Shown here in pieces: positions 16,657 to 25,335 of a stretch of 64,000 nucleotides of DNA. The stretch comes from Embleya sp045207785 (GTDB lineage Bacteria; Actinomycetota; Actinomycetes; Streptomycetales; Streptomycetaceae), in the NCBI RefSeq assembly GCF_045207785.1, contig NZ_CP108776.1, positions 5,580,001 through 5,644,000 on the forward strand, in the 5' to 3' direction. Under the pieces are notes generated by a model. It saw only the letters and a list, made by a program, of their open reading frames with translations, did not search any database and was not told the origin of the DNA. Position numbers and translations under genes: made by a program. How positions within the stretch are numbered: the stretch's first letter is position 1; every line of letters begins with the position of its first letter.

Positions 16657-17997
16657 TCAGACCTCCAGGGCTTCCGCGTTGGGGTTGACCGCGGCACCCG
16701 TGTCGTGTCCGGTGAGCCAGTGCCGGCCGATCTCGGCGGCCGCGGCCCACTTGGTCGTCAGGTCCTTCGCCGAGCCGTCCTCGTTCAGCTGGCCCAGCGT
16801 CGCGGGGGTGACCCCGACCCGCTCGGCGTGCGGCGCCAGGGCTGCCAGGTCGAAACCGTACACGTCCGCGACCGCTTCGCCGAGCATCACGCGGGTCTCG
16901 TCGATCGGTACGTCCGAGAATGTCTTGCGCAGGATATTGAGGGTTTCCGGCCAGGTGCCCTCGGGGTGCGGGAAGTCGTTGCCCCAGCAGATGTTGCCGA
17001 CACCGATCTCGTAGCGCATGCCGATCTCGCGCCGCTTGGTGTTGGACGCGCCGATGAAGCAGTTGCGGTCGAAGTACTCGCTCGGGAGCAGCTTGATCTC
17101 CTCGAACCCGGCCAGTTTGGCCGCGCCGCGCGAGCCGAGCAGCAGCCGGTCGGTGAACCAGAGCAGGTTGCCCACCCACCAGCAACCCGCCTCGGTGACC
17201 CCGAACCGCAGCCGCGGGAAGCGCTCGAAGACGCCCGACCACAGCAGGAACCACAGCGGCCGGGACGGCCACCAGGTGACCTCGGTGACGTAGATGCCCA
17301 GGTGGTTGCCGTACGACTCGCGGTCGGCCGGACCCGAGTGCGTGACGACGGGCAGTTCGAGGTCCTGGCACAGCGCCCACACCGGGTCGTACTTGCGGTC
17401 GTGGTAGGGCGTCTGGTTCATCCACATCGCCGGGATCATCACCGCGCCCAGACCGTCCGCCTTGATCCGGCGGATCTCCTTGAGCACGTCCTCGATGGCC
17501 GCGGTGATCGGGATCAGCGCGACCCCGCGCCGCCGCTCGGGGCTGGTCTTGCACAGCTCGGCCAGCCACCGGTTGTGCGCCTGCGCGCCGGCCAGGCCCA
17601 GCTCGGGGTCCATGTCGCCGGACAGGCCCAGGCCCGCGCCGAAGGGCACGCACGTGCGCGACTCGACCGCGTCCGCGTCGGGGAAGATGACCTCGCCGAC
17701 CACGCCGTCCTTGTCCAGTTCGAGGTCGCGCCGGTCCACCTCCCAGCCGCTGCGCAGCACCTCCTCGTTGGTCTCGAACCAGTTCGCCGCGAAGTCCTCG
17801 TTGCGCACGCCCAGGTCGGTGATCGCCTTGAGTTGCGCCTCGCGCTCGGACATGAATTGGTCGAACGCCGCGTGGTGCCTGGTCGCGAGGTAGTCGCGGT
17901 ACAGCTCGGTCGGCAGCCCGGCGTGGGTGTCCGAGGAGATGATCGTGTAGGGGGTGGTGAGTTCGTTCCGCGGCGTCGCCGCGTTCTGCTCGGTCAT
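16657..17997 (-). CDS. Amidohydrolase-2 family metal-dependent hydrolase/decarboxylase (B)
   Basis: The protein has 446 residues. YTIISSDTHAGLPTELYRDYL mirrors the start of paralogue A, again with D-x-H. VVTHSGPADRESYGN, WGNDFPHPEG and the motif FIGASNTKRREIGMRYEIGV follow. A 50-residue charged insertion after the first motif (ANWFETNEEVLRSGWEVDRRD) differs from A, so the two may act on different intermediates or form a heteromer. ATG 17997 is used; a GTG at 18006 overlapping the SDR stop (GTGA) would add three residues and is equally possible. Confidence 0.9.
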   Translation of the reverse strand: MTEQNAATPRNELTTPYTIISSDTHAGLPTELYRDYLATRHHAAFDQFMSEREAQLKAITDLGVRNEDFAANWFETNEEVLRSGWEVDRRDLELDKDGVVGEVIFPDADAVESRTCVPFGAGLGLSGDMDPELGLAGAQAHNRWLAELCKTSPERRRGVALIPITAAIEDVLKEIRRIKADGLGAVMIPAMWMNQTPYHDRKYDPVWALCQDLELPVVTHSGPADRESYGNHLGIYVTEVTWWPSRPLWFLLWSGVFERFPRLRFGVTEAGCWWVGNLLWFTDRLLLGSRGAAKLAGFEEIKLLPSEYFDRNCFIGASNTKRREIGMRYEIGVGNICWGNDFPHPEGTWPETLNILRKTFSDVPIDETRVMLGEAVADVYGFDLAALAPHAERVGVTPATLGQLNEDGSAKDLTTKWAAAAEIGRHWLTGHDTGAAVNPNAEALEV

Positions 17998-18002
17998 CTC
18001 GC

Positions 18003-18893
18003 TCACTTGTCCAGAACGAAGGTTTCGAGGTACCCGGGGTTGCTCCGGGCGAGCATGCTCTGCGAGCGCGCGGTGATCTGGCTGTCGCTGTGCTCGCTGG
18101 CCGGCATGATCCAGAAGCGGTTCTCGCGGATGCCGTCGAACACGTCGGCGGCCACCGACTCGACCGGCGTGAACTCGATCTCCTGGCCGGCGTCGCGCAT
18201 CGCCTTCTCCCACGCGTCGAGCGTGTTGTAGGGCGTCTTGCGCGGGACGGACTTGGCGTAGCGCTCGGGCCGGTTGCGGTACGACTCCCACAGGCCCGTG
18301 CGCAGCATCTTGGGGCCGGGGAAGAGCACGGAGGCGCCCAACTGCGCCTTGACCTGGCCCAGTTGCGCGTAGAGCGCCTCGGTCATCGTCACCACGGCGG
18401 CCTTGGTGGTCGCGTACACCGACGCGTTCGGCAGCGGCGCGATGCCGCCGTCGCCGGAGGAGGTGTTCACGATGTGGCCGGGGGTGTTCTGCGCGAGCAT
18501 CCGCGGTACGAACGCCTGGATGCCGTTGAAGACGCCGAACACGTTGACGGCGAAGCACCAGTCCCAGTCCTTGGGGTCGTGCTCCCACATCTTTCCCTCG
18601 GAGCCCGAGCCGATCCCGGCGTTGTTGCACAGCACGTGCACGGCGCCGAAGTGCTCGAAGGCCCGGTCGGCGAGTGCGAACACCGAGTCCCGCTCGGACA
18701 CGTCGGTGACGTGCCCGATCGCGTCCCCGCCCGCGTCGGCGAGCTGCGCCACGGCCTTGTCGAGCGCGCCCTGTTCGATGTCCGCGAGGACGACCTTCAT
18801 GCCCTCGGCGCTGAACCGCTGGGCCATCGCGAAGCCGATACCGCTCGCGGCACCGGTGACGACGGCGACCTTGCCGTCGAATTCCTGCAGCAT
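18003..18893 (-). CDS. Short-chain dehydrogenase (classical SDR)
   Basis: This 296-residue protein has TGAASGIG at 13-20, LADIE after strand 2 (suggesting NAD preference), CNNAGIG, the SSGDGG serine strand and catalytic YATTK, so all catalytic residues are present. A long C-terminal extension (RTGLWESYRNRPERYAKSVP) is seen in alcohol or steroid-type SDRs of actinobacteria. It lies second in the operon, between the decarboxylase-like gene and the amidohydrolases, and probably oxidises a hydroxy intermediate of the same route. Confidence 0.92.
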   Translation of the reverse strand: MLQEFDGKVAVVTGAASGIGFAMAQRFSAEGMKVVLADIEQGALDKAVAQLADAGGDAIGHVTDVSERDSVFALADRAFEHFGAVHVLCNNAGIGSGSEGKMWEHDPKDWDWCFAVNVFGVFNGIQAFVPRMLAQNTPGHIVNTSSGDGGIAPLPNASVYATTKAAVVTMTEALYAQLGQVKAQLGASVLFPGPKMLRTGLWESYRNRPERYAKSVPRKTPYNTLDAWEKAMRDAGQEIEFTPVESVAADVFDGIRENRFWIMPASEHSDSQITARSQSMLARSNPGYLETFVLDK

Positions 18894-18938
18894 GTGTCTC
18901 GATTCCTTGCTGTCGTCGCTGCCGTGGTTCGCCGTGCG

Positions 18939-19733
18939 TTACTTCGCCGGCGGCGGGTCGTCGGTGATCTGCTGCACGTCGTCGTAGCGCTGGTGGATGT
19001 ACGGCAGCACCAGATCGGCCTTGACGTGCTCGGCGACGAAGCCCTGCTGGTCGGAGGTGCGCTCGCTGAGGGTGATCGAGATCAGCTTGCGGACCGGGAG
19101 GTCGGCGACCGGGTCGAAGTCCGAGTCGCGCAGGATCACCTCGCCGTCGATGCGGTGCGCGGAACGAGTGCGCTCGTTGCGGGTGACGTGTACGAGCATC
19201 GGGTCGGCGTCGAAGCCGTCGCCGTCCACGGCGGGCAGGAACTTGTAGTAGAAGCTCAGCGTCTGCCGGGGCTCGGGCGTGGCCAGCTCCTCGACCACGG
19301 TGCCGCGCACCTCGACGTACGTGACGCCCATCCGGTTCACCGTGGCCACGACCGCGTCGCCGTCCCGCTCGACCTTGACGTCGGCGAGCTTCTTCGGCTC
19401 GCCGAACACCTCGCGGCCGCCGATCACGGCGCGCTCGGTGGTCATCGGCATGGTGAGCGTGTAGTCGCCCTCGATGTCGCCGTGCTTGCAGCGGACGGCG
19501 ACCGCGCCGGCGCCGAGCGGGTAGCCGTTGATGTCGCAGGACGAGATGTTCACCCGGACCAGCGGCCGGTCGGCGGGGACCAGCGGCGGCGGCAGGATCG
19601 CCGCGATCACCTCGGGGTCGGTCTCCCAGATCGCCATGACGCCCGTGGACCAGATCTCCGGGAGGCTGGAGCGTTCCTTCGAAGACTTCCTGAGTGTCTC
19701 CGCCGGTCGGGCTCCGTACCGAATGCGTGCCAC
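18939..19733 (-). CDS. Acetoacetate decarboxylase family protein
   Basis: The GTG at 19733 (GAGG eight bases upstream) gives 264 residues. IAAILPPPLVPADRPLVRVN, the TMPMTTERAVIGGREVFGEPKK segment (the family's lysine region) and FYYKFLPAVDG match the ADC beta-cone fold. True ADCs use a Lys Schiff base; a Lys is present in GEPKKLADVKV, but whether the chemistry is decarboxylation or an aldolase/dehydratase reaction, as in other ADC-fold enzymes, cannot be told. It is the first gene of the operon, divergent from the TetR gene. Confidence 0.88.
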   Translation of the reverse strand: MARIRYGARPAETLRKSSKERSSLPEIWSTGVMAIWETDPEVIAAILPPPLVPADRPLVRVNISSCDINGYPLGAGAVAVRCKHGDIEGDYTLTMPMTTERAVIGGREVFGEPKKLADVKVERDGDAVVATVNRMGVTYVEVRGTVVEELATPEPRQTLSFYYKFLPAVDGDGFDADPMLVHVTRNERTRSAHRIDGEVILRDSDFDPVADLPVRKLISITLSERTSDQQGFVAEHVKADLVLPYIHQRYDDVQQITDDPPPAK

Positions 19734-19857
19734 GTCCCTCACCTCTTCCGCTCGTGCGCGCGGGGCACGCGTCGTTGCGTGCCGCCTTGCGGGTCGTGCG
19801 AGTGCTGCGCGCGCGGCCCGGAATCCCGGGTTCCGCGTGCGGTGCTGCCAGGTGCTC

Positions 19858-19872
19858 TGTAACACTGTTACA
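19858..19872. promoter_or_regulatory. Palindromic operator between decarboxylase operon and TetR gene
   Basis: TGTAACACTGTTACA is a perfect 7-1-7 inverted repeat in a divergent region, 125 bp upstream of the operon start and 83 bp before the regulator ATG. Its size and AT content stand out against 72% GC surroundings. It fits TetR-family half-sites, so it is the likely operator of the adjacent regulator. Confidence 0.75.
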
Positions 19873-19954
19873 CCGCCGACGCGAAGAGGTAAAGACTTCC
19901 GGCCCGGTTGCCCCTGTATCGGGTGGTCGCGGTTGGACGCGAGAATGGGACGTG

Positions 19955-20560
19955 ATGGACAGAATCACGCGAGACACCGTGCTCGACACCGCCATGCGTC
20001 TGGTCATGGAATCCGGTATCGAGAACCTCAGCATGCGCAAACTGGCCGCCGAGTTGGGCGTCGCCGTCACCTCGATCTACTGGCACGTGGGCAACCGCGA
20101 CGTGCTCGTGGACCAACTGGTGGACCGGGTGATCGCGGACATGGGCGCGATCTCGGTGGACGGGAGCACGCCGGTCGAGCGAGTGGTGTCGATCGCGCGA
20201 TCGTGCCGGCGGCTGATTCTGGAGCGCCCGCACCTGGTCGGCCTGGTGCGTGAGCGCGGGCTGGAGTCGCTGATGATGCTCCCGGCCCGCAAGGCGCTGG
20301 TGGCCGAGATGCGGGCGGCGGGCCTGCGCGGTGCCCGGGCCGGCGAGGCGGTCCAGGCGGTGCAGTACCAGATCGCCGGGTTCGTGATGCTCGAGCGGGC
20401 CCTGGAGAACAGCGCGGCCGAGCCGCCGGCCGTGGACGAGTGGCGGGCCGAGCTCGCGACCGAGGACCCGGAGCTGGCGGAGAGCCTGGCCAACGTCGCG
20501 GACGGGGATCGGCTGTTCGTGCTGTCGGTGCGCGCGCTGGTGGAGTCGTTGCTGGGGTGA
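19955..20560 (+). CDS. TetR family transcriptional regulator
   Basis: This 201-residue protein has an N-terminal helix-turn-helix: LDTAMRLVMESGIENLSMRKLAAELGVAVTSIYWHVGNRDVLVDQLVDRV (residues 8-57). The remainder is a helical ligand-binding domain with GFVMLERALENSAAEPPAVDEW. Its divergence from the decarboxylase-SDR-amidohydrolase operon and the 15-bp palindrome between them suggest that it represses that operon until a pathway compound binds. An in-frame GTG three bases upstream is an alternative start. Confidence 0.93.
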   Translation: MDRITRDTVLDTAMRLVMESGIENLSMRKLAAELGVAVTSIYWHVGNRDVLVDQLVDRVIADMGAISVDGSTPVERVVSIARSCRRLILERPHLVGLVRERGLESLMMLPARKALVAEMRAAGLRGARAGEAVQAVQYQIAGFVMLERALENSAAEPPAVDEWRAELATEDPELAESLANVADGDRLFVLSVRALVESLLG

Positions 20561-20579
20561 TGCGGGGGGTTCGGGTGGC

Positions 20580-21788
20580 TCAGGGGACGTGCGGTGGGGC
20601 GCCGGCCACGATGCGGCGCCACGCGGCGGGGGAGAGCGCGCCTTGGGTGTCCTTGTGGTCGGCGCGGGTGAGTGTGCCGGCGGGGGCGGCCAGCAGGGCG
20701 GTGGTCAGCAGCGCCATCGCGCCGATCCGGCGCGGCTCCGCGCGCAGGCTCAGGGTCTCCTCGACGCTGTCGCGGTACGGGCCGGCGCGGACCGCCAGGC
20801 GGGCCAGCTCGCGCACGACGCTCCACCGGCCGGCGCGGGCCGCGGTCAGCAGCGCGCCGGCGCCCTGCCGGGTGCGCACGCCCGCGCGGCCCCACGGGAT
20901 CGAGGCCGGCGCGTCGCCCCGGGACACCGCGATCAGTGCCGCGACCAGGTCGGTGCCGCTTGCCGCGGCGTTCGCGGGCTCGGCCAGGTAGGGGCGCACG
21001 TCCAGCCAGGCCGGGCCGGTCCGCGCGGTGAGCACCGCGTCGAGCGAGAGGCCGCCGTGCCAGCCGAGGTGGCCGCCGAGCATCGCGACGTGCTCGCGGA
21101 CCTCGGGCACCACGAGGCTGCGCTTGACCGCCGTGCCGTGGAGGTGTTCGTACGCGTGCACAGCGACCAGGCGGCCGTGCTCGAACACCGCCTGGGCGGA
21201 CAGGACCGGACCCTCCGCGGGCTCCTGGACCAGCACGCCCGCGCCGTCCACGAACGCACCGGCCTGCTCCAACTCGTCTGCCAGACGCAGCAGTTGCTCG
21301 CGCCGCTCGACCCGATGCGAGCCGAGCAGGCTCTTCACGTAAAGCGGGGGATCGGCGACCTGGCGCAGTTCCTCGGCGCCGAACACGACCACGGTCCCCG
21401 CCGGTTGCGGCATCGCGATCTCGGTGAGCGTGGCGGCCGCCGCGGCTCGGTCCGCGACCCGGCGCAGCGCCGCGAACGGCGGTACGGCCAGCGCCGCGCC
21501 GTGCGCGGTGATCCGCGCCGGTTCCCGGGCCAGCACCGCGACGTGGTCGTGGGTCGGGAGCAGCACGTCGTACGGCTCGGCCCGGACCACCGCCTCGGCT
21601 CGGTCGAGCCACGCCCACGGGTCCGCGCCGAAGGCGGGTACCTCGTGGACTTCCGCGATCGACCGCGGATGGCGCAGCACGGGCCGACCCGGCGGCGCGA
21701 GCACCGCCACGTCATGCCCCGCCCGTCCGACCGCCACCGCGATCTGACGTGACGTCACCCCGAAGCCGTCCCCTAGCAGCACGCGCAC
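20580..21788 (-). CDS. ATP-grasp domain protein
   Basis: The GTG at 21788 (AGGA eight bases upstream) gives 402 residues. The N-terminus VLLGDGFGVTSRQIAVAVGRAGH is a pre-ATP-grasp fold, with PYDVLLPTHDHVAVLA. PPLYVKSLLGSHRVERREQ, VLVQEPAEGPVLSAQAVFEHGRLVAVHAYEH and PAWLDVRPYLAEPANAAASG represent the ATP-grasp lobes with their Mg-binding acidic residues. It resembles carbamoyl-phosphate-synthase-like ligases; the carboxylate and amine substrates are unknown. The C-terminal 90 residues are helical and unrecognised. It ends 19 bp from the convergent TetR gene. Confidence 0.82.
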   Translation of the reverse strand: MRVLLGDGFGVTSRQIAVAVGRAGHDVAVLAPPGRPVLRHPRSIAEVHEVPAFGADPWAWLDRAEAVVRAEPYDVLLPTHDHVAVLAREPARITAHGAALAVPPFAALRRVADRAAAAATLTEIAMPQPAGTVVVFGAEELRQVADPPLYVKSLLGSHRVERREQLLRLADELEQAGAFVDGAGVLVQEPAEGPVLSAQAVFEHGRLVAVHAYEHLHGTAVKRSLVVPEVREHVAMLGGHLGWHGGLSLDAVLTARTGPAWLDVRPYLAEPANAAASGTDLVAALIAVSRGDAPASIPWGRAGVRTRQGAGALLTAARAGRWSVVRELARLAVRAGPYRDSVEETLSLRAEPRRIGAMALLTTALLAAPAGTLTRADHKDTQGALSPAAWRRIVAGAPPHVP

Positions 21789-21893
21789 GGGGTCATCCTG
21801 GCACGAACGCGGGTTCGGACTCGCCCCCGGTGTTCGGTTGGCGACGCTCGCCGACGGTTGGCGACACCCGCCGGCGGGCGCGCGGGCACGCGA

Positions 21894-21899
21894 TAGGCT
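21894..21899 (+). promoter_or_regulatory. Putative -10 box of a leaderless promoter for the DUF6412 gene
   Basis: TAGGCT ends seven bases before the ATG at 21907, and no ribosome-binding site intervenes. The surrounding CGATAGGCTTTCGG recurs exactly at 7146. Confidence 0.5.
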
Positions 21900-21906
21900 T
21901 TCGGGC

Positions 21907-22206
21907 ATGGACCGCCGAACCACCACCACCGCGTCGACGTCGCTGTTCGCGACGCTGCTCGCACTGGTCGGCTTCGGCCTGTTCGTGGACGGGGCGCTGC
22001 CGGGCCTGGTCGCCGTCGCGGTGACCGTGGTCCTCGCGGTGGCCTTCGGGGCCCCGTCGTGGACGCCCTCCGCGGCGCGCGCGCACGTGCGCGGCACGAC
22101 GTTGCGCAGGCGGGCCGCACGGCTGGCGTTCCTCCCCTCGCGCGATCCCGACGGGCCGGGCCGATCGCGCCCGAGAGCACCGGGAGCGGGCCCGGCGGCC
22201 TGCTGA
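21907..22206 (+). CDS. DUF6412-like small membrane protein
   Basis: This 99-residue protein has two hydrophobic helices (about 10-28 and 31-50) followed by an Arg-rich tail (RAHVRGTTLRRRAARLAFLPSRDPDGPGRSRPRAP). Proteins of this form precede a short YidC homologue in Streptomyces, where they carry the DUF6412 label. The cytoplasmic basic tail suggests contact with RNA, ribosome or acidic lipids. It lies 74 bp upstream of the yidC-like gene in the same direction, so the two are probably co-transcribed. Confidence 0.8.
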   Translation: MDRRTTTTASTSLFATLLALVGFGLFVDGALPGLVAVAVTVVLAVAFGAPSWTPSAARAHVRGTTLRRRAARLAFLPSRDPDGPGRSRPRAPGAGPAAC

Positions 22207-22280
22207 CCCCGCACGCCCCACTGCCGGTCACAGCCGCCTGACGCATCCTCATCTCCCGCGTCACGGAAGGCCCTTGCCCC

Positions 22281-22964
22281 ATGTTCGGCATCCCTGTTCT
22301 CGGTATCGCGCACGACTTCCTGCTCACCCTCGCCGACGCGCTCGCGCCGCTGCTCGGCACCGGCTCGGTGGCGGGCGCGGTCGTGCTGTTCACGGCCTGC
22401 GTCCGGCTCGCTATCGTCCCGCTCGGGTACGCCCAGGCCCGCGCCGAGGTGGTCCGCGCCCGGCTCGCCCCGCAGGCCCGGCGGATCCAGGACAAGCACA
22501 AGAAGGACCCGCAACGCGCCGCGCGCGAGCTGTCCGCGCTCTACAAGCAGGCCGGCACCTCGATGTTCGCCGGCATCCTCCCGGCCCTGGCCGGCATGCC
22601 GTTCCTGTTCCTGACGTACCGCCTGTTCAGCGGCGACCGGACGCTGTTGGCGAACACGCTGTTCGGTGCGCCGCTGGGGCTGCACCCCCTCGACGGGCTC
22701 GCGGGGCCGCACGCGCTCGTCCTGGTCGGGCTGTTGGCGTCGCTCGCGGCGGTGGCGTTCGTGCAGTACCGCAAGGCCGCCGCGACCCCGGACGCGCCCG
22801 CCCTGGTCCGGTGGTTGCCGTTCGGCACCGTCGTGACGGCGCTCTTCGTTCCGCTCGCGGCCGGCGTGTACCTGCTCACGAGCACCGCGTGGACCACAGC
22901 CGAACGTCCGCTGCTGCGCCGCCTGGCCGGCAGTCGGGATGGGCGCGTCGTACCCGGGCACTAG
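22281..22964 (+). CDS. YidC/Oxa1-family membrane protein insertase (short paralogue)
   Basis: The 227-residue protein has the YidC core: a helix with VVLFTACVRLAIVPLGYAQA, the cytoplasmic coil RLAPQARRIQDKHKKDPQRAARELSALYKQAGTS, then PALAGMPFLFLTYRLF and two further helices. The conserved Arg that in YidC faces a hydrophilic groove corresponds to R37 in TACVRLA. It is shorter than the housekeeping YidC, usually found near rpmH, so it is likely a second, specialised insertase. Confidence 0.9.
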   Translation: MFGIPVLGIAHDFLLTLADALAPLLGTGSVAGAVVLFTACVRLAIVPLGYAQARAEVVRARLAPQARRIQDKHKKDPQRAARELSALYKQAGTSMFAGILPALAGMPFLFLTYRLFSGDRTLLANTLFGAPLGLHPLDGLAGPHALVLVGLLASLAAVAFVQYRKAAATPDAPALVRWLPFGTVVTALFVPLAAGVYLLTSTAWTTAERPLLRRLAGSRDGRVVPGH

Positions 22965-22989
22965 CGTTTCGGGCAGTGACGACGTGAAT

Positions 22990-23049
22990 GTGATCCGCAA
23001 TGAGATCTGCGATGTGGTCCGCGATGGAATCCGCATCGGGATCCGCGAT
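22990..23049 (+). repeat. 12-bp tandem repeat, five degenerate copies
   Basis: Five consecutive 12-bp units read GTGATCCGCAAT, GAGATCTGCGAT, GTGGTCCGCGAT, GGAATCCGCATC and GGGATCCGCGAT (consensus GNGATCCGCGAT). They lie in the 102-bp gap before the exonuclease gene, ending 17 bases before its ATG, so they could affect initiation. Confidence 0.85.
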
Positions 23050-23066
23050 CGGAAAAGGGCACTCCC

Positions 23067-24008
23067 ATGGCTACGAACAAGTTCGGCGCGACCTGTGCCA
23101 CGTGCACCACCTATGTCAAGGCCGGCGACGGCCTGTTGGCCCGAATCGACGGCAAGTGGGTCACGTACTGCGCCACTTGCGGGGAACCAAAACCGGCCGC
23201 CCCCGCGCGCGGCGACCACGACGGCTGGCATCGCGGCCCGATGGCCGCGTTCGACGTCGAGACGTCCGGTCTGGATCCGCACACGGACTTCATCGTCACG
23301 GCCGCGCTCGTGGACTCCGCGGGCACCCGCCGGTCGTGGCTGATCGACCCCGGGGAGCGGGAGATCCCCGCCGACGCGACGGCGATCCACGGCATCGGCA
23401 CCGAGCGGGCCCGGGCCGAGGGTCGGCAGGCGGCCCTGTGCCTGGCCGAGATCGCCGACGAGATGGCGCGATACCTCACGTCCGGCACGCCGATCGCGAT
23501 CTACAACGCGCCGTTCGACCTGAGCATCCTGCAGACCGAGCTGCACCGGCACAACCTGCCGCAACTCCCGTACACGGCACCGATCATCGACCCGCTCGTG
23601 ATCGACAAGCAGCTCGACCGCTGGCGCAAGGGCAAGCGCACGCTCGCCGCCACGAGCGCGTTCTACGAGGTCGTGCTCACCGACGCGCACACCGCCGAGG
23701 GCGACGCGCTCGCGTGCCTGTTGCTGGCGCGGGATCTGGGCGCGCGTTTCCCGGAGTTGGCCGCCCATTCGCTGCGCGAACTGCACGAGAAGCAGGTGGG
23801 GTGGTACGCGGAGCAGGCCGCCTCGCTACAGAGCTACTTCGACCGCAGGAATCCGGACGGCGGCGAGGTCGTGGACGCGAACTGGCCGGTGATTCCCGGC
23901 GGCCCGGACGGGCCGGGGACCCCGGACATCACCGCCGCGCCGAGTGGTTCGACCGCGTGGCGGCCGGCCACGGGTTCGACGGCGTGGCGGCCCGGGGAGG
24001 GGGCGTAG
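23067..24008 (+). CDS. DnaQ-like 3'-5' exonuclease with N-terminal zinc ribbon
   Basis: This 313-residue protein starts with a treble-clef-like CATC...CATC motif (C10/C13 and C38/C41), then a DEDDh exonuclease domain (about 58-240): FDVETSGLDP (Asp and Glu), YNAPFDLSIL (Asp), and HTAEGDALA (His and Asp). A low-complexity tail repeats GSTAWRP twice. DEDDh enzymes trim DNA or RNA 3' ends and include the proofreading subunit of polymerase III; here the domain is not linked to a polymerase, so a repair or nucleotide-scavenging role is as likely. AAAAGGG precedes the ATG. Confidence 0.9.
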   Translation: MATNKFGATCATCTTYVKAGDGLLARIDGKWVTYCATCGEPKPAAPARGDHDGWHRGPMAAFDVETSGLDPHTDFIVTAALVDSAGTRRSWLIDPGEREIPADATAIHGIGTERARAEGRQAALCLAEIADEMARYLTSGTPIAIYNAPFDLSILQTELHRHNLPQLPYTAPIIDPLVIDKQLDRWRKGKRTLAATSAFYEVVLTDAHTAEGDALACLLLARDLGARFPELAAHSLRELHEKQVGWYAEQAASLQSYFDRRNPDGGEVVDANWPVIPGGPDGPGTPDITAAPSGSTAWRPATGSTAWRPGEGA

Positions 24009-24024
24009 GGCCTGGTGGGTTCGG

Positions 24025-24058
24025 GACCGGGCGGCCGATCGCACGAGCCCGCCCGGTC
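24025..24058 (+). terminator. Hairpin terminator after the exonuclease gene
   Basis: GACCGGGCGG pairs perfectly with CCGCCCGGTC around a 14-base loop, starting 17 bp after the stop codon. No T-run follows. Confidence 0.65.
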
Positions 24059-24237
24059 GCGGTGATCGCGAACCCGGCCGGGCCGCGGCGGTGCCCGGCA
24101 TCGGCGGCCCGCGCGTGCCGCCGGCCCCGGTCGGCGGCCGTCGACGCCGCCTCGGCCGGCCGGTGCGGCGCCCGGGCCCGGGCTGCGCGCGAACGCATTT
24201 CGCGGTGGTGGTCACCGCCGGGGCGCGGCGCTGCCCG

Positions 24238-24243
24238 TAGGGT
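24238..24243 (+). promoter_or_regulatory. Putative -10 box of a leaderless promoter for the amidohydrolase gene
   Basis: TAGGGT ends six bases before the ATG at 24250 with no ribosome-binding site between, fitting a leaderless transcript. Confidence 0.5.
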
Positions 24244-24249
24244 CTCGGC

Positions 24250-25335
24250 ATGACCGTGCTCCATGTGAAGGGCCGAGTGTTGGTCGGCCCGGACGATGTC
24301 CGTGACGAGATGTGGGTGGTCGGTGGGCGGATCACGTTCGAGCGGCCGACGTCGCTCGCCGTGGACGCGACACTGGAGGGCTGGGTACTGCCCGGCCTGG
24401 TCGACGCGCACTGCCACGTCGGGATCGACGCGCACGGGGCCGTCGACGCGGCGACCTCCGAGCGGCAGGCGCTGACCGACCGGGACGCGGGCGCACTGCT
24501 CCTGCGCGACGCCGGCTCGGCCGCGGACACCCGCTGGATCGACGGCCGCGAGGACCTGCCGCGGCTGATCCGCGCGGGCCGCCACCTCGCCCGGCCGCGG
24601 CGCTACATCCGCAACTACGCCCACGAGATCGAGCCGGGCGACCTGACCGCCTTCGTCACCCGGGAGGCCCGGCGCGGCGACGGCTGGGTCAAGCTGGTCG
24701 GCGACTGGATCGACCGCGACACCGGCGACCTGGCCCCGCTGTGGCCCCTGGACGCGCTCAAGGAGGCCATCGCCGCCGCGCACGCGGAAGGCGCCCGGGT
24801 CACCGCGCACTGCTTCGCCGAGAACTCGCTGCCGGATCTGGTCGAGGCCGGCATCGACTGCGTCGAGCACGCCACCGGCCTGACCGAGGAGCTGATCCCG
24901 CTGTTCGCCGAGCGCGGGGTGGCCATCGTCCCGACGCTCGTCAACATCGCCACCTTCCCCGGCATCGCCGATCAGGCCGCCGCGAAGTTCCCGACCTACG
25001 CCGCGCACATGCGCGCGCTGCACGAGACCCGCTACGCCACGGTGCGCGCCGCCTACGACGCGGGCGTGCCGATCTACGTGGGCACCGACGCCGGCGGCTC
25101 GCTGCCGCACGGCCTGGTCGCCGACGAGGTCGCGGAGCTGGTGCGCGCGGGCATTCCGGCGCCCGACGCGCTGGCCGCCGCGTGCTGGTCGGCCCGCGCG
25201 TGGCTCGGCCGGGACGCGATCGCGGAAGGCGCCTCGGCCGACGTGGTCGTGTACGCGGCGGATCCGCGCGCGGACGTCGCGGTGCTGGGCCACCCCCGGG
25301 CGATCGTGCTGCGCGGCAGGGTGGTCGGCGGCTGA
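24250..25335 (+). CDS. Imidazolonepropionase-like amidohydrolase
   Basis: The protein has 361 residues. An N-terminal beta-sandwich strand (VLHVKGRVLVGPDD) precedes the metal site GLVDAHCHVGID (HxH at about residues 57-59). WVKLVGDW carries the conserved bridging Lys; TAHCFAEN and CVEHATGL supply two His; YVGTDAGGS gives the catalytic Asp. The C-terminus returns to the sandwich (VLRGRVVGG). This composite-domain class hydrolyses cyclic amides or X-Pro-type and nucleoside-like compounds. The substrate is unknown and the gene seems monocistronic. Confidence 0.9.
   Translation: MTVLHVKGRVLVGPDDVRDEMWVVGGRITFERPTSLAVDATLEGWVLPGLVDAHCHVGIDAHGAVDAATSERQALTDRDAGALLLRDAGSAADTRWIDGREDLPRLIRAGRHLARPRRYIRNYAHEIEPGDLTAFVTREARRGDGWVKLVGDWIDRDTGDLAPLWPLDALKEAIAAAHAEGARVTAHCFAENSLPDLVEAGIDCVEHATGLTEELIPLFAERGVAIVPTLVNIATFPGIADQAAAKFPTYAAHMRALHETRYATVRAAYDAGVPIYVGTDAGGSLPHGLVADEVAELVRAGIPAPDALAAACWSARAWLGRDAIAEGASADVVVYAADPRADVAVLGHPRAIVLRGRVVGG

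Noticed and set aside
22939..23343. Open frame translating the 12-bp repeat as VIRNEICDVVRDGIRIGIRD
   Set aside because: It crosses the well-supported exonuclease start in another frame and has no ribosome site.
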